64,000 nt of DNA from CAZADH01 sp964483805. GTDB lineage: Bacteria > Muiribacteriota > Ozemobacteria > Ozemobacterales > Ozemobacteraceae. Under the pieces are notes generated by a model. It made no database searches and was not told the origin of the DNA. It worked only from the letters and a program-made list of their open reading frames with translations. The stretch is taken from the NCBI GenBank assembly GCA_964483805.1, contig CAZADH010000001.1, positions 57,953 through 121,952 of the forward strand. Reading direction: 5' to 3'. This document shows, piece after piece, positions 10,481-18,854 of the stretch (position 1 is the stretch's first letter; each line of letters begins with the position of its first letter). The position numbers and the translations under genes are program-made.

Positions 10481-12112
10481 GTGACATCACGTGCATGGCA
10501 TCGACAACTTCGTTTCGCGCTGGTCGCACTGATGGTGTGCGGCGCGGCGGTCATGGCCGTCCTGACCGGTTGCGGGCAGAACAGCAGCGTGCCCGGACTC
10601 GTTAATCGCACCCTGACCCTTCTCGTGACGGCGTATTCAGGAACGGCCAGCCCGACTGTTTCGCTGCGCCCGCTCGTGGTTCAGTCGTCGCCGCCACGGA
10701 TCGTGCTCGAATACGGTGGTGGCGACGACAAGCGGCGCGTGGTTCTCGAGCGATTGAGCCTCGACAACCTCGACGACAAGGGGATCCTGCACTTCGCGGT
10801 GCTGATCAACGAAGCCATGCGGCGCGTGGGCACACAGACGTTTACGATCGCCATCGAGAACGATTTCGGCACCATCTTACGGGGTATTTACACACATGCG
10901 GGGAACGTCGATGCCGAGATCAACCCACGCGTCGAGGTCCTGCTCAACGCCCTTTCCACGGCCAAGGCGTTGGTTTTTGACGAGTCGGTCACGCGCGGCC
11001 AGACGTTTGACTATCCGACGTTCGAACAACTGGTGGTCACCGGCGGCGGCGAGCTGTACGGACTCGATCTCAAGACCCTGGTCAACCTGGTGACCAGCAC
11101 GTTGCTCGGTGATATGCGTTCGGGCCGCCTGTCGGCCGACAGTCAATACGATGTGAAGACACAAATGCAGGTTCGGGTGTTCACGCCGATCCGCACTGCC
11201 AGCGAAACCGGGACGGCAAGCGCCACCTCGACCATTGCCTCGACTACCGATTACGTCGGCCAGAGCACCACGACTTTCGGCACGCCGACATCCAGCACCG
11301 GTGGCGGTGGTAGTAGTGCCGTGGCCGTCACCTCGTTGGGCATTATGGGCCGCATCGTCAACGCATCTGCGGTGGGTATCGGCGGCGCCCAGGTTTGGCT
11401 CGAAGCGGCACCACAAGTTGTCACGACGACGGCAGCCGACGGCAGTTTTGTCCTCAACGGGCTTCCGGCCGGGATGTATCGGGTCGTCGCGCGCGCCGTG
11501 GTGGGCGCTACCACCATGACCAATCGGTCGGCCGTGGTCCCAGCCGGTGCGGTCACGCAACTTCCTGACCTGCAGTTGCTGCCGGCTTCCCCGACCGTGG
11601 CGATTCGCGTGAATGACAGCACGCAGGCCCCGATCGTGAACGCCCGGATATCCTGGTGGGGAGAATCGGTGAACACGGACGCTTCGGGGGCATGCAACCT
11701 GCCGCCAATGCCGATCGGTGCGACCGGCGAGATCCAGTGCACCGCGACCGGATTCACACCTTGCACGCTCAGTTGGCTCGCGAGCGCAACCTATCGCCAG
11801 GATCTGTCGATCACCCTGTCACGCACCAGCGAACTGAACGCGGGGCCGAGCGTGCAACTGAGCCACGACACCACGCTCGCGCCCACGCGACGCATCATCC
11901 GCCTGTTTGCCCAGGGCGCTGATGCCGACGGGACACCGCTCACCTATCGATGGCTCGGGGCGACCGCGGGCACCCTCGCGAGCGGCACCGGACCGAGCGA
12001 CGTGACATGGACCGCACCGGCCGGCGCGTTCACCAGCACGTTTGTCGCCGTCGAAGTGACCGACCCGGCGGGCTGGCGCGCGTCGTCTGACATTCTCATT
12101 ACCGACTACTGA
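10481..12112 (+). CDS. Lipoprotein with carboxypeptidase-regulatory-like and PKD-like domains, function unknown
   Basis: 543 aa. GTG at 10481 has an ideal GGGAGG seven bases upstream and starts a classic lipoprotein signal (MTSRAWHRQLRF, hydrophobic core, lipobox LTGC); an upstream in-frame GTG at 10388 would bury this. The N-terminal half (about 25-250) is an unrecognised globular domain. It is followed by a Ser/Thr/Gly-rich linker about 255-285, a CarboxypepD_reg-like beta-sandwich (about 290-365, pattern AADGSFVLNGLPAGMYRVVA), a second such module, and a C-terminal PKD/cadherin-like domain (about 440-540, ADGTPLTYRWLGA). It follows the two large surface proteins by 226 bp and may be co-regulated with them. 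No catalytic motif seen; an envelope or adhesion role is inferred only from architecture. Confidence 0.75.
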   Translation: MTSRAWHRQLRFALVALMVCGAAVMAVLTGCGQNSSVPGLVNRTLTLLVTAYSGTASPTVSLRPLVVQSSPPRIVLEYGGGDDKRRVVLERLSLDNLDDKGILHFAVLINEAMRRVGTQTFTIAIENDFGTILRGIYTHAGNVDAEINPRVEVLLNALSTAKALVFDESVTRGQTFDYPTFEQLVVTGGGELYGLDLKTLVNLVTSTLLGDMRSGRLSADSQYDVKTQMQVRVFTPIRTASETGTASATSTIASTTDYVGQSTTTFGTPTSSTGGGGSSAVAVTSLGIMGRIVNASAVGIGGAQVWLEAAPQVVTTTAADGSFVLNGLPAGMYRVVARAVVGATTMTNRSAVVPAGAVTQLPDLQLLPASPTVAIRVNDSTQAPIVNARISWWGESVNTDASGACNLPPMPIGATGEIQCTATGFTPCTLSWLASATYRQDLSITLSRTSELNAGPSVQLSHDTTLAPTRRIIRLFAQGADADGTPLTYRWLGATAGTLASGTGPSDVTWTAPAGAFTSTFVAVEVTDPAGWRASSDILITDY

Positions 12113-12151
12113 GATCATGTGGGATGATCACCAAACCTGCCGACGGGTGAT

Positions 12152-13594
12152 TCAGCCCCTCGAGAACACTTCCGCCGGCTCGCTCCACCGGTAATCGCGG
12201 TGGGTCGGGCCCAGCCCCATCACTGAAATCGGCGCACCCACGAGCCCGGCAATCGTCGCGGCGCAGGCGTCAGGCGTCAGGCCGTGGGTGCGTTGCCACA
12301 CCGGTTCGCAGTGGCGCAGCCAGCGGGCCAGCAGTTGCTGGTGTGCCGGCTCGGGATCGGGGGTAGGGCGAATAGCGGTGATCACCGTTTCGTCGTGCCC
12401 AAAGACGAAGAAATCGTCGGGGCCGCGGCCATCGATCGTGTCGCCGCGTCCCTTCGCCGACGAGAGGCGATAACGGTTCGCGAAGCAGATTTCGGGCAGC
12501 GCTGTGACGCGGTCGAGGTGGGTGACGGCCAGGCGATCGATGCCGCCGTTGACCGCGACGGCGTAACGCAAGGCGACCGCGTCGAGCCAACCCACGCGGA
12601 ACGGCCCCTGCCAGGGGTGCAGTTTGTTGTGCGTGTCGGGCAGCAGTTCCGTCAGGCGGGTGCTCTCGGTGACGAACGGGCCCGGGCCGTGGCGTGTGGT
12701 GTAGGCACGGGTGACCCCGATGACCAGCGAGGGGACGGGCGGATCGAGGCGCGCCAGCAAAGCGAAGGCTGGGGCCGTCGTCGTGACGGTCTTGGTGACG
12801 AACGGCCAGAAACCGTGGGTGCGATCGAGCAATACACCGTGTGCACCTTCACAGATTACCGGCGTCGTCGCCACTTGGGCGGCAATGGCGGTGGCGGCCG
12901 CGGCGGGAGGGCCAATCAAGCCGGGCCTTCGGCGCAGCAGAGCCTCGCAATCGGCGACCCAGTCAGGAAGCCAGGCCGGGTCGCCCAGGTCGCGCAGCAT
13001 CTCGGCAAGATGCGGCTGATCGGGATGGGCGTCGAGCAACTGCTCGGCCCGATCGAGGCAGTTCAACCTTACGAAACGCGCCTTCTCTTCGAGACCGCTC
13101 AGGCTCAGCAGATCAGCGGCGCGCGGTGCCTGCTCGCCAAAGACGGCTGCGTCGTGCACCGTCTGGCCGACACCCATGCCGCAACTGCCGTGTCGGCGGG
13201 AGCCGCGCGCAACCTCGCGCATGCGGCCGAGTGCGCGCTGCCAGGGGGTGATCACCAGGCAGGCGGGGTCGATGGTCAGGCGGGCAAGACCGTCGGCAAA
13301 ACCCGCGGCGGTGAAGACGTCGTTCTCGCGCATGAGCGCCGGCGGGTCGATGAGCATGGTGTCGGCCAGCACCCCGCGCACGTCGGGAGTCATGAGCCCC
13401 GCCGGCAACTGGCTGAAACAGTGGGTGCGCCCCTCGGGATCGACCACGTGATGCGCCGCCTGCGGGCCGCCGTTGTAGCGCACAACCAGGCCCGCGCCGT
13501 GCGTACGGGTCAGGAAATCGACGACCGCCCCTTTGCCCTCGTCGCCGTAACCGAGACCGACGACGACATACACTGTATGGCGACGTTCGTTCAC
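12152..13594 (-). CDS. Divergent adenylosuccinate-synthetase-like enzyme (PurA family)
   Basis: 480 aa; PurA proteins are usually about 430. The GTG start at 13594 overlaps the stop of the upstream gene in a GTGA, indicating translational coupling. The GTP/IMP P-loop is kept (GLGYGDEGKG, residues 13-22, Asp18 = catalytic Asp13 of E. coli PurA), as are His48 (equivalent of His41), EGAHGVLLD (249-257), a PurA-like AYTTRHGPGPF segment and VGWLDAVALRYAV. However, the IMP-binding TTGRGIGP loop is replaced by GSCGMGVG (136-143), and the aspartate-binding TTGR loop is replaced by HPWQGPF around 326-332. Enzyme fold and ATP/GTP-dependent ligation are likely, but the nucleotide and amino-donor substrates probably differ from housekeeping purA. 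Last gene of a five-gene operon. Confidence 0.85.
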   Translation of the reverse strand: MNERRHTVYVVVGLGYGDEGKGAVVDFLTRTHGAGLVVRYNGGPQAAHHVVDPEGRTHCFSQLPAGLMTPDVRGVLADTMLIDPPALMRENDVFTAAGFADGLARLTIDPACLVITPWQRALGRMREVARGSRRHGSCGMGVGQTVHDAAVFGEQAPRAADLLSLSGLEEKARFVRLNCLDRAEQLLDAHPDQPHLAEMLRDLGDPAWLPDWVADCEALLRRRPGLIGPPAAAATAIAAQVATTPVICEGAHGVLLDRTHGFWPFVTKTVTTTAPAFALLARLDPPVPSLVIGVTRAYTTRHGPGPFVTESTRLTELLPDTHNKLHPWQGPFRVGWLDAVALRYAVAVNGGIDRLAVTHLDRVTALPEICFANRYRLSSAKGRGDTIDGRGPDDFFVFGHDETVITAIRPTPDPEPAHQQLLARWLRHCEPVWQRTHGLTPDACAATIAGLVGAPISVMGLGPTHRDYRWSEPAEVFSRG

Positions 13595-14520
13595 TGCGTC
13601 GGCGAGGTCTCGGGAAAAACGGCGAGGAAGTCTTGCCACGCCTGCATGGCCGGGTCGAAGGCATGGTGCGAGATGCCGTCGCTGAGCATGAAATGACGAT
13701 AACCGAGTTGACTCATCAAACGCAGATCCGATAGGTCGGCCATCGACGGCGAATCACCCTGGCGCAAACCCATGAACAGGTGCGAGGCAAGGATGGCGGT
13801 CGGGTCGCGGGCGATGATCAGCGAAAGCGCAGGCAGAATCCGGGCCTTGTTGGCGCCGATGTTGGTGAGCAGGTCGTCACGGGCGGCCATCAGGCGGCAG
13901 TGGGGATGGGTCAGGCGGGCGAACTCGTGCCCGACGAAGGCCAGGCCTGCCGGGGATTCGATTTTCAAGACGCAACGGGCGCGCGGATTGATGCGCAATA
14001 CTTCGTCAATATCAGATGCTCTTTCGACGAACGACAACATGAAATCGTCGATGCCGGCAGCAGCGGCAGCCTGAATATAGGCGCGGTCTTCGGTGGTCAG
14101 GTAGTCGCCGCCGATCTCGACGTGGTCGCCGATGATGTTGACGGCTTGCCCGGCGCCGAGGGCCGAGCGGGGATCCGGATCGACGAAGACCTGGTTCCCG
14201 CGCGTGGCGACGACGTTCGACCACTCGGCGCCGCGAAAATGGATGCGTGCCGGCCCGCGCACAACCACCTCGCGATTGAGTTCGATGTCGCCGTAGGTCG
14301 GGTCGGCCCAGCGGGTGATCCGCAGTTGGCGGCCCTTCAGGTCGATCCACAGTTGCTTGCCGGCGTCGCGGGCGATGTCGGCCAATTGTGTCAATACATC
14401 GTGTGGCGACAAGGCGGTGCGGGCGCCGACGTTGTAGCGCACGCCGCCGATCCCGGGGTGGTTGATCATCCGCTGCAGCAACGGCAAACGGTGGAGCGAG
14501 GGGAGGGTTCCGATCAGCAT
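13591..14520 (-). CDS. Pyruvate-kinase-like TIM-barrel protein lacking the C-terminal PK domain
   Basis: 309 aa versus about 470 for pyruvate kinase. ATG at 14520 is preceded by AAAGGA with about nine bases spacing. The order of motifs follows the pyruvate kinase A domain: GGVRYNVG (as RLNFSHG), WIDLKGRQLRI (as LDTKGPEIR) followed by a small B-domain-like insert, FMLSFVERASDIDEV (as ASFVRKASDV), VLKIESPAGL with Lys186 and Glu188 (active-site Lys and Mg-binding Glu), MAARDDL with Asp216 (metal ligand), and FMLSDGIS (as MLSGETA). The allosteric C-terminal domain is absent. A PEP/pyruvate-type or related phosphoryl/enolate chemistry is inferred; HpcH/CitE aldolase is the main alternative. Its stop overlaps the PurA-like start by 4 nt, so the two proteins are probably made stoichiometrically. 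Confidence 0.8.
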   Translation of the reverse strand: MLIGTLPSLHRLPLLQRMINHPGIGGVRYNVGARTALSPHDVLTQLADIARDAGKQLWIDLKGRQLRITRWADPTYGDIELNREVVVRGPARIHFRGAEWSNVVATRGNQVFVDPDPRSALGAGQAVNIIGDHVEIGGDYLTTEDRAYIQAAAAAGIDDFMLSFVERASDIDEVLRINPRARCVLKIESPAGLAFVGHEFARLTHPHCRLMAARDDLLTNIGANKARILPALSLIIARDPTAILASHLFMGLRQGDSPSMADLSDLRLMSQLGYRHFMLSDGISHHAFDPAMQAWQDFLAVFPETSPTQ

Positions 14521-14620
14521 CGACTTCGTCCTTTCTGTGATGGGTCGGCAGGCGCCGACCATCTGTGGGGGTTGGCGAGACCCGCAGACAGCAGGCGATT
14601 GGGCGACCTGCGCGAGCCGA

Positions 14621-16099
14621 TCAGAGGCGTTGCGCCTTGCTCTTGCGCGACTTGCCGGCGCCCTTGCCGACGAGCGCGTTGCCCTCGACCTTGACCAGGG
14701 CATTGTTTGTTTGCAGGTCGGCCAGCGCTTTGCGGGTTTCGTCCTGGCGCAACGCCGTCTGACCGCGACCCTGCATGTCGACCATGTAGGCGTCGAGATC
14801 GCGGGTGCCGGCCTTGATCGCCAGCGCACCGAGCAATACATCGACAATCGCCTTGGGGTCGTCGATGGTCAACAGGTTCTCGTGCGGGATCACCGCCGCC
14901 CACTGGTTGCGGATCGTGGCATCGTCGTAGCCGGCGTAATTGCCCGATGCCTTCGCCTCGGCGGCCTGCTCGGCGGGGCGCTGAGACGGATCGTAGGTGA
15001 AGGCCGCGACCTCGACGTTGCTCTCGTCGCCGGTCTCGCCGGCCCGAGTTGTGCCTGTGAAATGCTTGATCTCGCCGTTGATCTCCAGTTCGACCTTGAA
15101 ATCGGTGGCCGCCTGGCTGTATTCGTGGAACCTGTAATTCTGCACAAATACGCGGTATTTACCGGCAGGCGCCTCGCCCTTGCGCCAGCGCACGTTCTCG
15201 ACCGGTTTGGTCGTCTCGCCGCTGACGTTCATGTCGACGTCGAGCCAACCACCGCATGGCGACTTCTTGTCGCCGAAGTAGATGTGATAGCCACTGGGTG
15301 CGATGACGTGCAGATCGAGATCGTTGGTGTTGTTCCAGAGCAGCGACGCCCGGATGTCGACGCCGTCGTACTGGCCACCGGCGGCGAGCACCCGCTGCCG
15401 GATCTCGGCATCGATGTCGGATTTGCGTTGTTCCCAACTCTTGCGCGGGTAGATGAAGAAGACGTGGAATTTCTCCTGCAATTGGGCAAAGATCTCGGCG
15501 GCGCTGAGATCCTTGCCGATGCGGTCGCCAACGACCGCTGCGACCTGTTCGCGGTAGAGCTTGGGGTAGAACCCTTCGTCGCCGATGAAGAAGAAGTAGC
15601 CCTTCTGCCCGGCGGCAAGACAGGCGAGATCGGCGTGGCGCGCGTAGTAGTAGGCCGCGAGTTCGTACGACTCCTGGCCGGTGCCACCGCCGCCCTCCTC
15701 GAGCCACATGTTTGTCAATACAGTGTCAAGCTTATTGTCGGCGGCGAACTGACCGACCTGCAGCGGTGCCTTGTCGCACGTGGCGTCGCCGATCGCGGCG
15801 AAGCTGACCAGCGGGCCGGGCACGTAGTTCTTCATGCAGATCTGGCCGATCAGCATGGGCAACTTGCCGTAGACGACCTTGGCGTCGTCGCCGCGCGAGC
15901 GGGTGACATCCATGGCCACGACCACCGGGGTGTGCGTGACCCCCGATTGGGCTGGACACTTCAGCGTGCGGCCCTTCGGATCGAGATCGGCATGCACGCC
16001 GGTGCGGGTGTGCGTGCCGCGGTCGTTTGGACTCGCGAAGGCGCGATGTGCTGTGGAAGATCGTGAAGAAACGTCGCCGCTGTAGAAGCCACCACCCAT
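14621..16099 (-). CDS. von Willebrand factor A protein with DUF2135/YfaP-like domain
   Basis: 492 aa, cytoplasmic (no signal peptide). ATG at 16099 follows a strong AGGAGGGTGATCC. The N-terminus (MGGGFYSG...) leads to a vWA domain about 55-220 with a MIDAS-type D64-x-T66-x-S68 motif, GDAT near 104-107, and the sequence WLEEGGGGTGQESYELA near 132. Residues about 250-345 form a DUF2135/YfaP-like beta domain (LLWNNTNDLDLHVIAP, GGWLDVDMN, PVENVRW, APAGKYRVFVQNY). The C-terminal 390-492 region is helical and basic. Such vWA proteins are known in bacterial metal-dependent assembly and stress/conflict operons; here it sits between a J-domain pseudokinase and two metabolic-enzyme homologues, so a scaffold or adaptor role is inferred. 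Confidence 0.82.
   Translation of the reverse strand: MGGGFYSGDVSSRSSTAHRAFASPNDRGTHTRTGVHADLDPKGRTLKCPAQSGVTHTPVVVAMDVTRSRGDDAKVVYGKLPMLIGQICMKNYVPGPLVSFAAIGDATCDKAPLQVGQFAADNKLDTVLTNMWLEEGGGGTGQESYELAAYYYARHADLACLAAGQKGYFFFIGDEGFYPKLYREQVAAVVGDRIGKDLSAAEIFAQLQEKFHVFFIYPRKSWEQRKSDIDAEIRQRVLAAGGQYDGVDIRASLLWNNTNDLDLHVIAPSGYHIYFGDKKSPCGGWLDVDMNVSGETTKPVENVRWRKGEAPAGKYRVFVQNYRFHEYSQAATDFKVELEINGEIKHFTGTTRAGETGDESNVEVAAFTYDPSQRPAEQAAEAKASGNYAGYDDATIRNQWAAVIPHENLLTIDDPKAIVDVLLGALAIKAGTRDLDAYMVDMQGRGQTALRQDETRKALADLQTNNALVKVEGNALVGKGAGKSRKSKAQRL
15147..15159. repeat. AATAC-N3-GTATT palindrome, exact copy 2
   Basis: Exact interrupted palindrome with spacer GCG, inside the vWA gene. Confidence 0.7.
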
Positions 16100-16203
16100 G
16101 GATCACCCTCCTGCCGGATCGGATATTGCCCGGCGCCGTCGCGCCTGGATGTCGACCGTCCCATGTCCCCCCGTGGAAGTATATGCGTTTCGCGGCGGTG
16201 TTG

Positions 16204-17334
16204 CTATTCGACGGTGAACGCAACGAATCGCGGTGGACCGAACAGTTCGGTGCGCAACTCGCGCAACTGGCCGTGCATTTCCCAGGCGTCCTGGGCGCGT
16301 TGTCGCGGGCTGTCGCGGAGGAAGAACGCGGCGAATCGCTGCAGGCGCTCGTCGATGGCCGGCGGCAACGCTCCGGTGGCGGGATCGCCGCCGAGCAGGT
16401 GGATCATGCATTTGCCCACGGCGAACAGATCGGCGGCCGGCGTCGGTGCGCCGCGTTGCTGCACTTCGGGAGCGTGGAAGTCAGGGTTGAAACACTTGAA
16501 GGAATCGCCGGTGCGGGCCGGTTCGAGGATCGAGTAGCACCAGTCGATGAGAAATACATTGTGATCACGCGGTCGCACCATGATGTGGGCCGGTTCGATG
16601 TTGCCGTGGAGCATGCCGCGACTGTGCGCGTAGCCGAGCACGCTCAGCAGGCGTTCCCAGATCCAGAGCACGTGCTCGGCGGGAACGCCGCGGGGCAGTC
16701 TCTCGCGCAGCGTCAGACCGTCGAGGGCGTCGAGACGGCGCAGAACATTGCCCAGTTGGCCGTCGGTGGTCTTGAACTGGTCGAGCAACACCGGCAGATG
16801 CTTGGTCTGTGGCCCCGCATCGGACCAGAGTTTGCGCAGGGCATCGGCTTCGCGCTGCAGCATCGGGTTGTCTGCGGGGTCGGTCACGAGTTTGGCGACC
16901 ACCCCGGCATCGCCGGTGTCGGCGTCGATGCAGGTGCCGCCATAGATCATCGCCAGGTCGCCCTCGGCAAGGACCGAGGTGAGATGATACTCACGCCGGC
17001 GCGTGCGGATACGCAGGTCGATGTCGCTGTCGTTCCCGTCGCCGGCGGGTGAGTCTGAGGCGGTATGCACGCCGTAAATACCACTGGCAATGCGGCTCTG
17101 GGCGCGCTGATACAGGTCGTTGAGCCGGGCGCACGCCTCATTGGCGAGGTCGAGTGCGTCGGGGTCGCGGGCGAACAGATCGGGGTGCACGAGTCGCGAC
17201 AGCCGATGGTACTCGGCGCGCACCTGCGCAGTGATTGCCGCCGCATCGGCCCTGGCAGGAGCGTCGCCGAAGATCTCTTCGACGCGGATCGCCTGCATCA
17301 GCCGTTCGTAGATGGCGCGCAGTTCAGTGGACAT
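16204..17334 (-). CDS. J-domain (DnaJ) fused to a degenerate Ser/Thr protein kinase
   Basis: 376 aa. ATG at 17334 starts MSTELRAIYERL, 31 nt after the stop of the ChrB-like gene; the ribosome site is weak, so coupling to that gene is likely. Residues about 10-85 are a J-domain-like helical region with the HPD motif at 50-52. Residues about 115-370 have a protein-kinase fold: VAK Lys148, alpha-C Glu162, DWC at 264-266 in place of DFG, and APE at 288-290. The catalytic loop is HGNIEPAHIMV (243-253) instead of HRDxKPxN: the catalytic Asp is Asn245, Lys is Glu and the metal-binding Asn is His. Phosphotransfer is therefore doubtful. A chaperone-linked pseudokinase that senses or recruits is inferred. 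Confidence 0.83.
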   Translation of the reverse strand: MSTELRAIYERLMQAIRVEEIFGDAPARADAAAITAQVRAEYHRLSRLVHPDLFARDPDALDLANEACARLNDLYQRAQSRIASGIYGVHTASDSPAGDGNDSDIDLRIRTRRREYHLTSVLAEGDLAMIYGGTCIDADTGDAGVVAKLVTDPADNPMLQREADALRKLWSDAGPQTKHLPVLLDQFKTTDGQLGNVLRRLDALDGLTLRERLPRGVPAEHVLWIWERLLSVLGYAHSRGMLHGNIEPAHIMVRPRDHNVFLIDWCYSILEPARTGDSFKCFNPDFHAPEVQQRGAPTPAADLFAVGKCMIHLLGGDPATGALPPAIDERLQRFAAFFLRDSPRQRAQDAWEMHGQLRELRTELFGPPRFVAFTVE

Positions 17335-17365
17335 CGGGCGACATGTCGTGCGGACCGTGACCCGG

Positions 17366-17836
17366 TCAGACCGTGGCCACGCCTTCGTCGGTCGGCGGTG
17401 GCGGCGGGTTTTTCGCCATCTCGAGCCGACACCAGGCGTACAGGGCATCGTAAACGGCGAACTGGTGGGCAAGATTGGCGCGATCGTCGGGGAAGACCAG
17501 GCCGAAACCGGTGGCGATCGCCTCGAGACCGGCCGCCAGTGGGTCGTCATCGAGGGCGTCGGTGTCGGCGGCATCGACGATGCGCGCGAGGCGTTCGAGG
17601 GCGCGGTCGCGCAAGCGATAATGCCGCATGATGGTCACAAACGAGCAGTGACCTTCGTGGTGGCCGAGTTCGACACCCGGAACATCGAAAGGAATCGCGG
17701 CTTCACGCCGCGCGGTCTCTTCGATGGCGGCAGGCGAAACGAAGAGAAACTCGGCGTCGGCATCGATGAAGCGTTTGATCAACCAGGGGCAGGCAACACG
17801 ATCAACATGAACCCGCGAGCGGGTGACCCATTTCAT
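17366..17836 (-). CDS. ChrB C-terminal-type (chromate resistance-like) domain protein
   Basis: 156 aa. ATG at 17836 has GGGAGAG about nine bases upstream. The whole protein matches the ChrB C-terminal family (chrome_resist): MKWVTRSRVHVDRVACPW, LIKRFIDADAEFLFV, PFDVPGVELGHHEGHCSF, DALYAWCR. Conserved His and Cys residues (HVDRVACPW; GHHEGHC) suggest metal or redox sensing. It stands alone without the N-terminal winged-helix-like ChrB domain and without a ChrA transporter nearby, so chromate export is not supported. As first gene of the five-gene minus-strand operon it may act as its sensor; this is inference. Confidence 0.85.
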   Translation of the reverse strand: MKWVTRSRVHVDRVACPWLIKRFIDADAEFLFVSPAAIEETARREAAIPFDVPGVELGHHEGHCSFVTIMRHYRLRDRALERLARIVDAADTDALDDDPLAAGLEAIATGFGLVFPDDRANLAHQFAVYDALYAWCRLEMAKNPPPPPTDEGVATV

Positions 17837-17932
17837 TCGCTCTCTCCCTCGAATGCGGTACAGTGGTGGCTTTGCTGTGCTCATGCTATCATGAATCGGT
17901 TGCCAACCCGACCGTCGTTTGAAGGGGGCCAT
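17837..17932. promoter_or_regulatory. Divergent intergenic region between the five-gene operon and the membrane/amidase pair
   Basis: About 96 bp separate the ATG of the ChrB-like gene (minus) from the GTG of the membrane protein gene (plus). It must hold at least the promoter of the minus-strand operon and probably both. I see no clean -35/-10 pair on either strand. Confidence 0.4.
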
Positions 17933-18838
17933 GTGGACGAGTCGCCACGCTACTACCGATTGTCCGGAGAAATGGGGCCGGTTGGCCCCGTGATGGCTTT
18001 CGCGTACGGGGTGCTTGCCGCCGTCCTTCTCGCGATTCCCTACGGTTATGCGATCCGCTACATTCCCATTGTTTATCTGAATGTGCTGATTACGCTCGTC
18101 TTTGGCGGGTTCATCGGTTGGATGACGGGCAAGGGGGGCATGGCCGGCAAGATCCGCAATGCCACCATCCTCGGTGTCGTCGGCATCGTGACCGGTGCCA
18201 CCGCCCTCTATTGCGGGTGGGTTGGCTGGCTGTTTGCGCTGTCGGGCGGCAAATCCTTGGTCTTGTGGCCCCCCGACCTGTGGGGGTTCGTGGGCGAGAT
18301 CGCCAAGGTCGGCACCTGGAGCCTGCGCGGCGGCCAGAACGTGTCGGGGTGGACTCTTTACATTGTATGGATCTTCGAAGCGGTCTTCATTGTTGGGTTG
18401 TCATGGTTCATTGCCGCCAATCACCTCGAAGATGAGGTGTTCTGCGAGCGCTGCCAAGTGTGGCTGGGCGAGCCGCGCAACAGTGGGTCGTTGGAGGTTC
18501 CGCCTGATCCAGACGCCTTTCGCGCGGCCGTTGAAGGCGGTGACATCAACCCGTTGCTGGCGTTGTTCCGCAGTTCGGGAACGCCCGAGCTGTTTGCGCT
18601 GGTGAACTGGTGGCACTGCGCGCGTTGTCGCCAGATCAGTGTGGTCAAGGTGTCGGCGATCCGAACGACGCTCAATGACAAGAAGAATGAAGAAACCGAG
18701 ACGGCGGTGTTGTTGGATCCCATGCAGATCGGGGCGGCGGACGTGGCCCGGCTCGAGGAAGCGGCCGCAACACCGCGCGCGCCTGCGGTGGAAAACGATC
18801 CCACAGACGAGTCAAAAGAAGGCCCTGCGCAGGGCTGA
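17933..18838 (+). CDS. Polytopic membrane protein with two CxxC pairs, function unknown
   Basis: 301 aa. GTG at 17933 (MDESPRYYRL) has GAAGGGGG just upstream; an in-frame ATG at 17891 is an alternative. About four transmembrane segments occupy residues 20-175 (FAYGVLAAVLLAIPYGYAI; YLNVLITLVFGGFIGW; ILGVVGIVTGATALYCGW; TLYIVWIFEAVFIVGLSW). The soluble C-terminal part carries CERC and CARC, which could form one zinc-ribbon-like site, and a Glu/Ala-rich tail. Sixteen bases separate it from the downstream amidase gene, so they are likely co-transcribed. I do not recognise the family. Confidence 0.75.
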   Translation: MDESPRYYRLSGEMGPVGPVMAFAYGVLAAVLLAIPYGYAIRYIPIVYLNVLITLVFGGFIGWMTGKGGMAGKIRNATILGVVGIVTGATALYCGWVGWLFALSGGKSLVLWPPDLWGFVGEIAKVGTWSLRGGQNVSGWTLYIVWIFEAVFIVGLSWFIAANHLEDEVFCERCQVWLGEPRNSGSLEVPPDPDAFRAAVEGGDINPLLALFRSSGTPELFALVNWWHCARCRQISVVKVSAIRTTLNDKKNEETETAVLLDPMQIGAADVARLEEAAATPRAPAVENDPTDESKEGPAQG

Positions 18839-18854
18839 TGCGAGGAGTATGCCA

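Noticed and set aside
12152..13594. Assigning the PurA homologue as phage PurZ (2-aminoadenine synthesis)
   Set aside because: The P-loop Asp of PurA is retained, and there are no phage genes, DNA polymerase or dATP hydrolase nearby.
12284..16066. Long open frames antisense to the five-gene operon (plus strand, about 470 and 530 codons)
   Set aside because: They are typical of high-GC antisense frames, show no domain motifs or ribosome sites, and the minus-strand genes have clear families.
17366..17836. A chromate-resistance operon
   Set aside because: Only the ChrB C-terminal domain is present; no ChrA transporter or chrome-reductase gene adjoins it.
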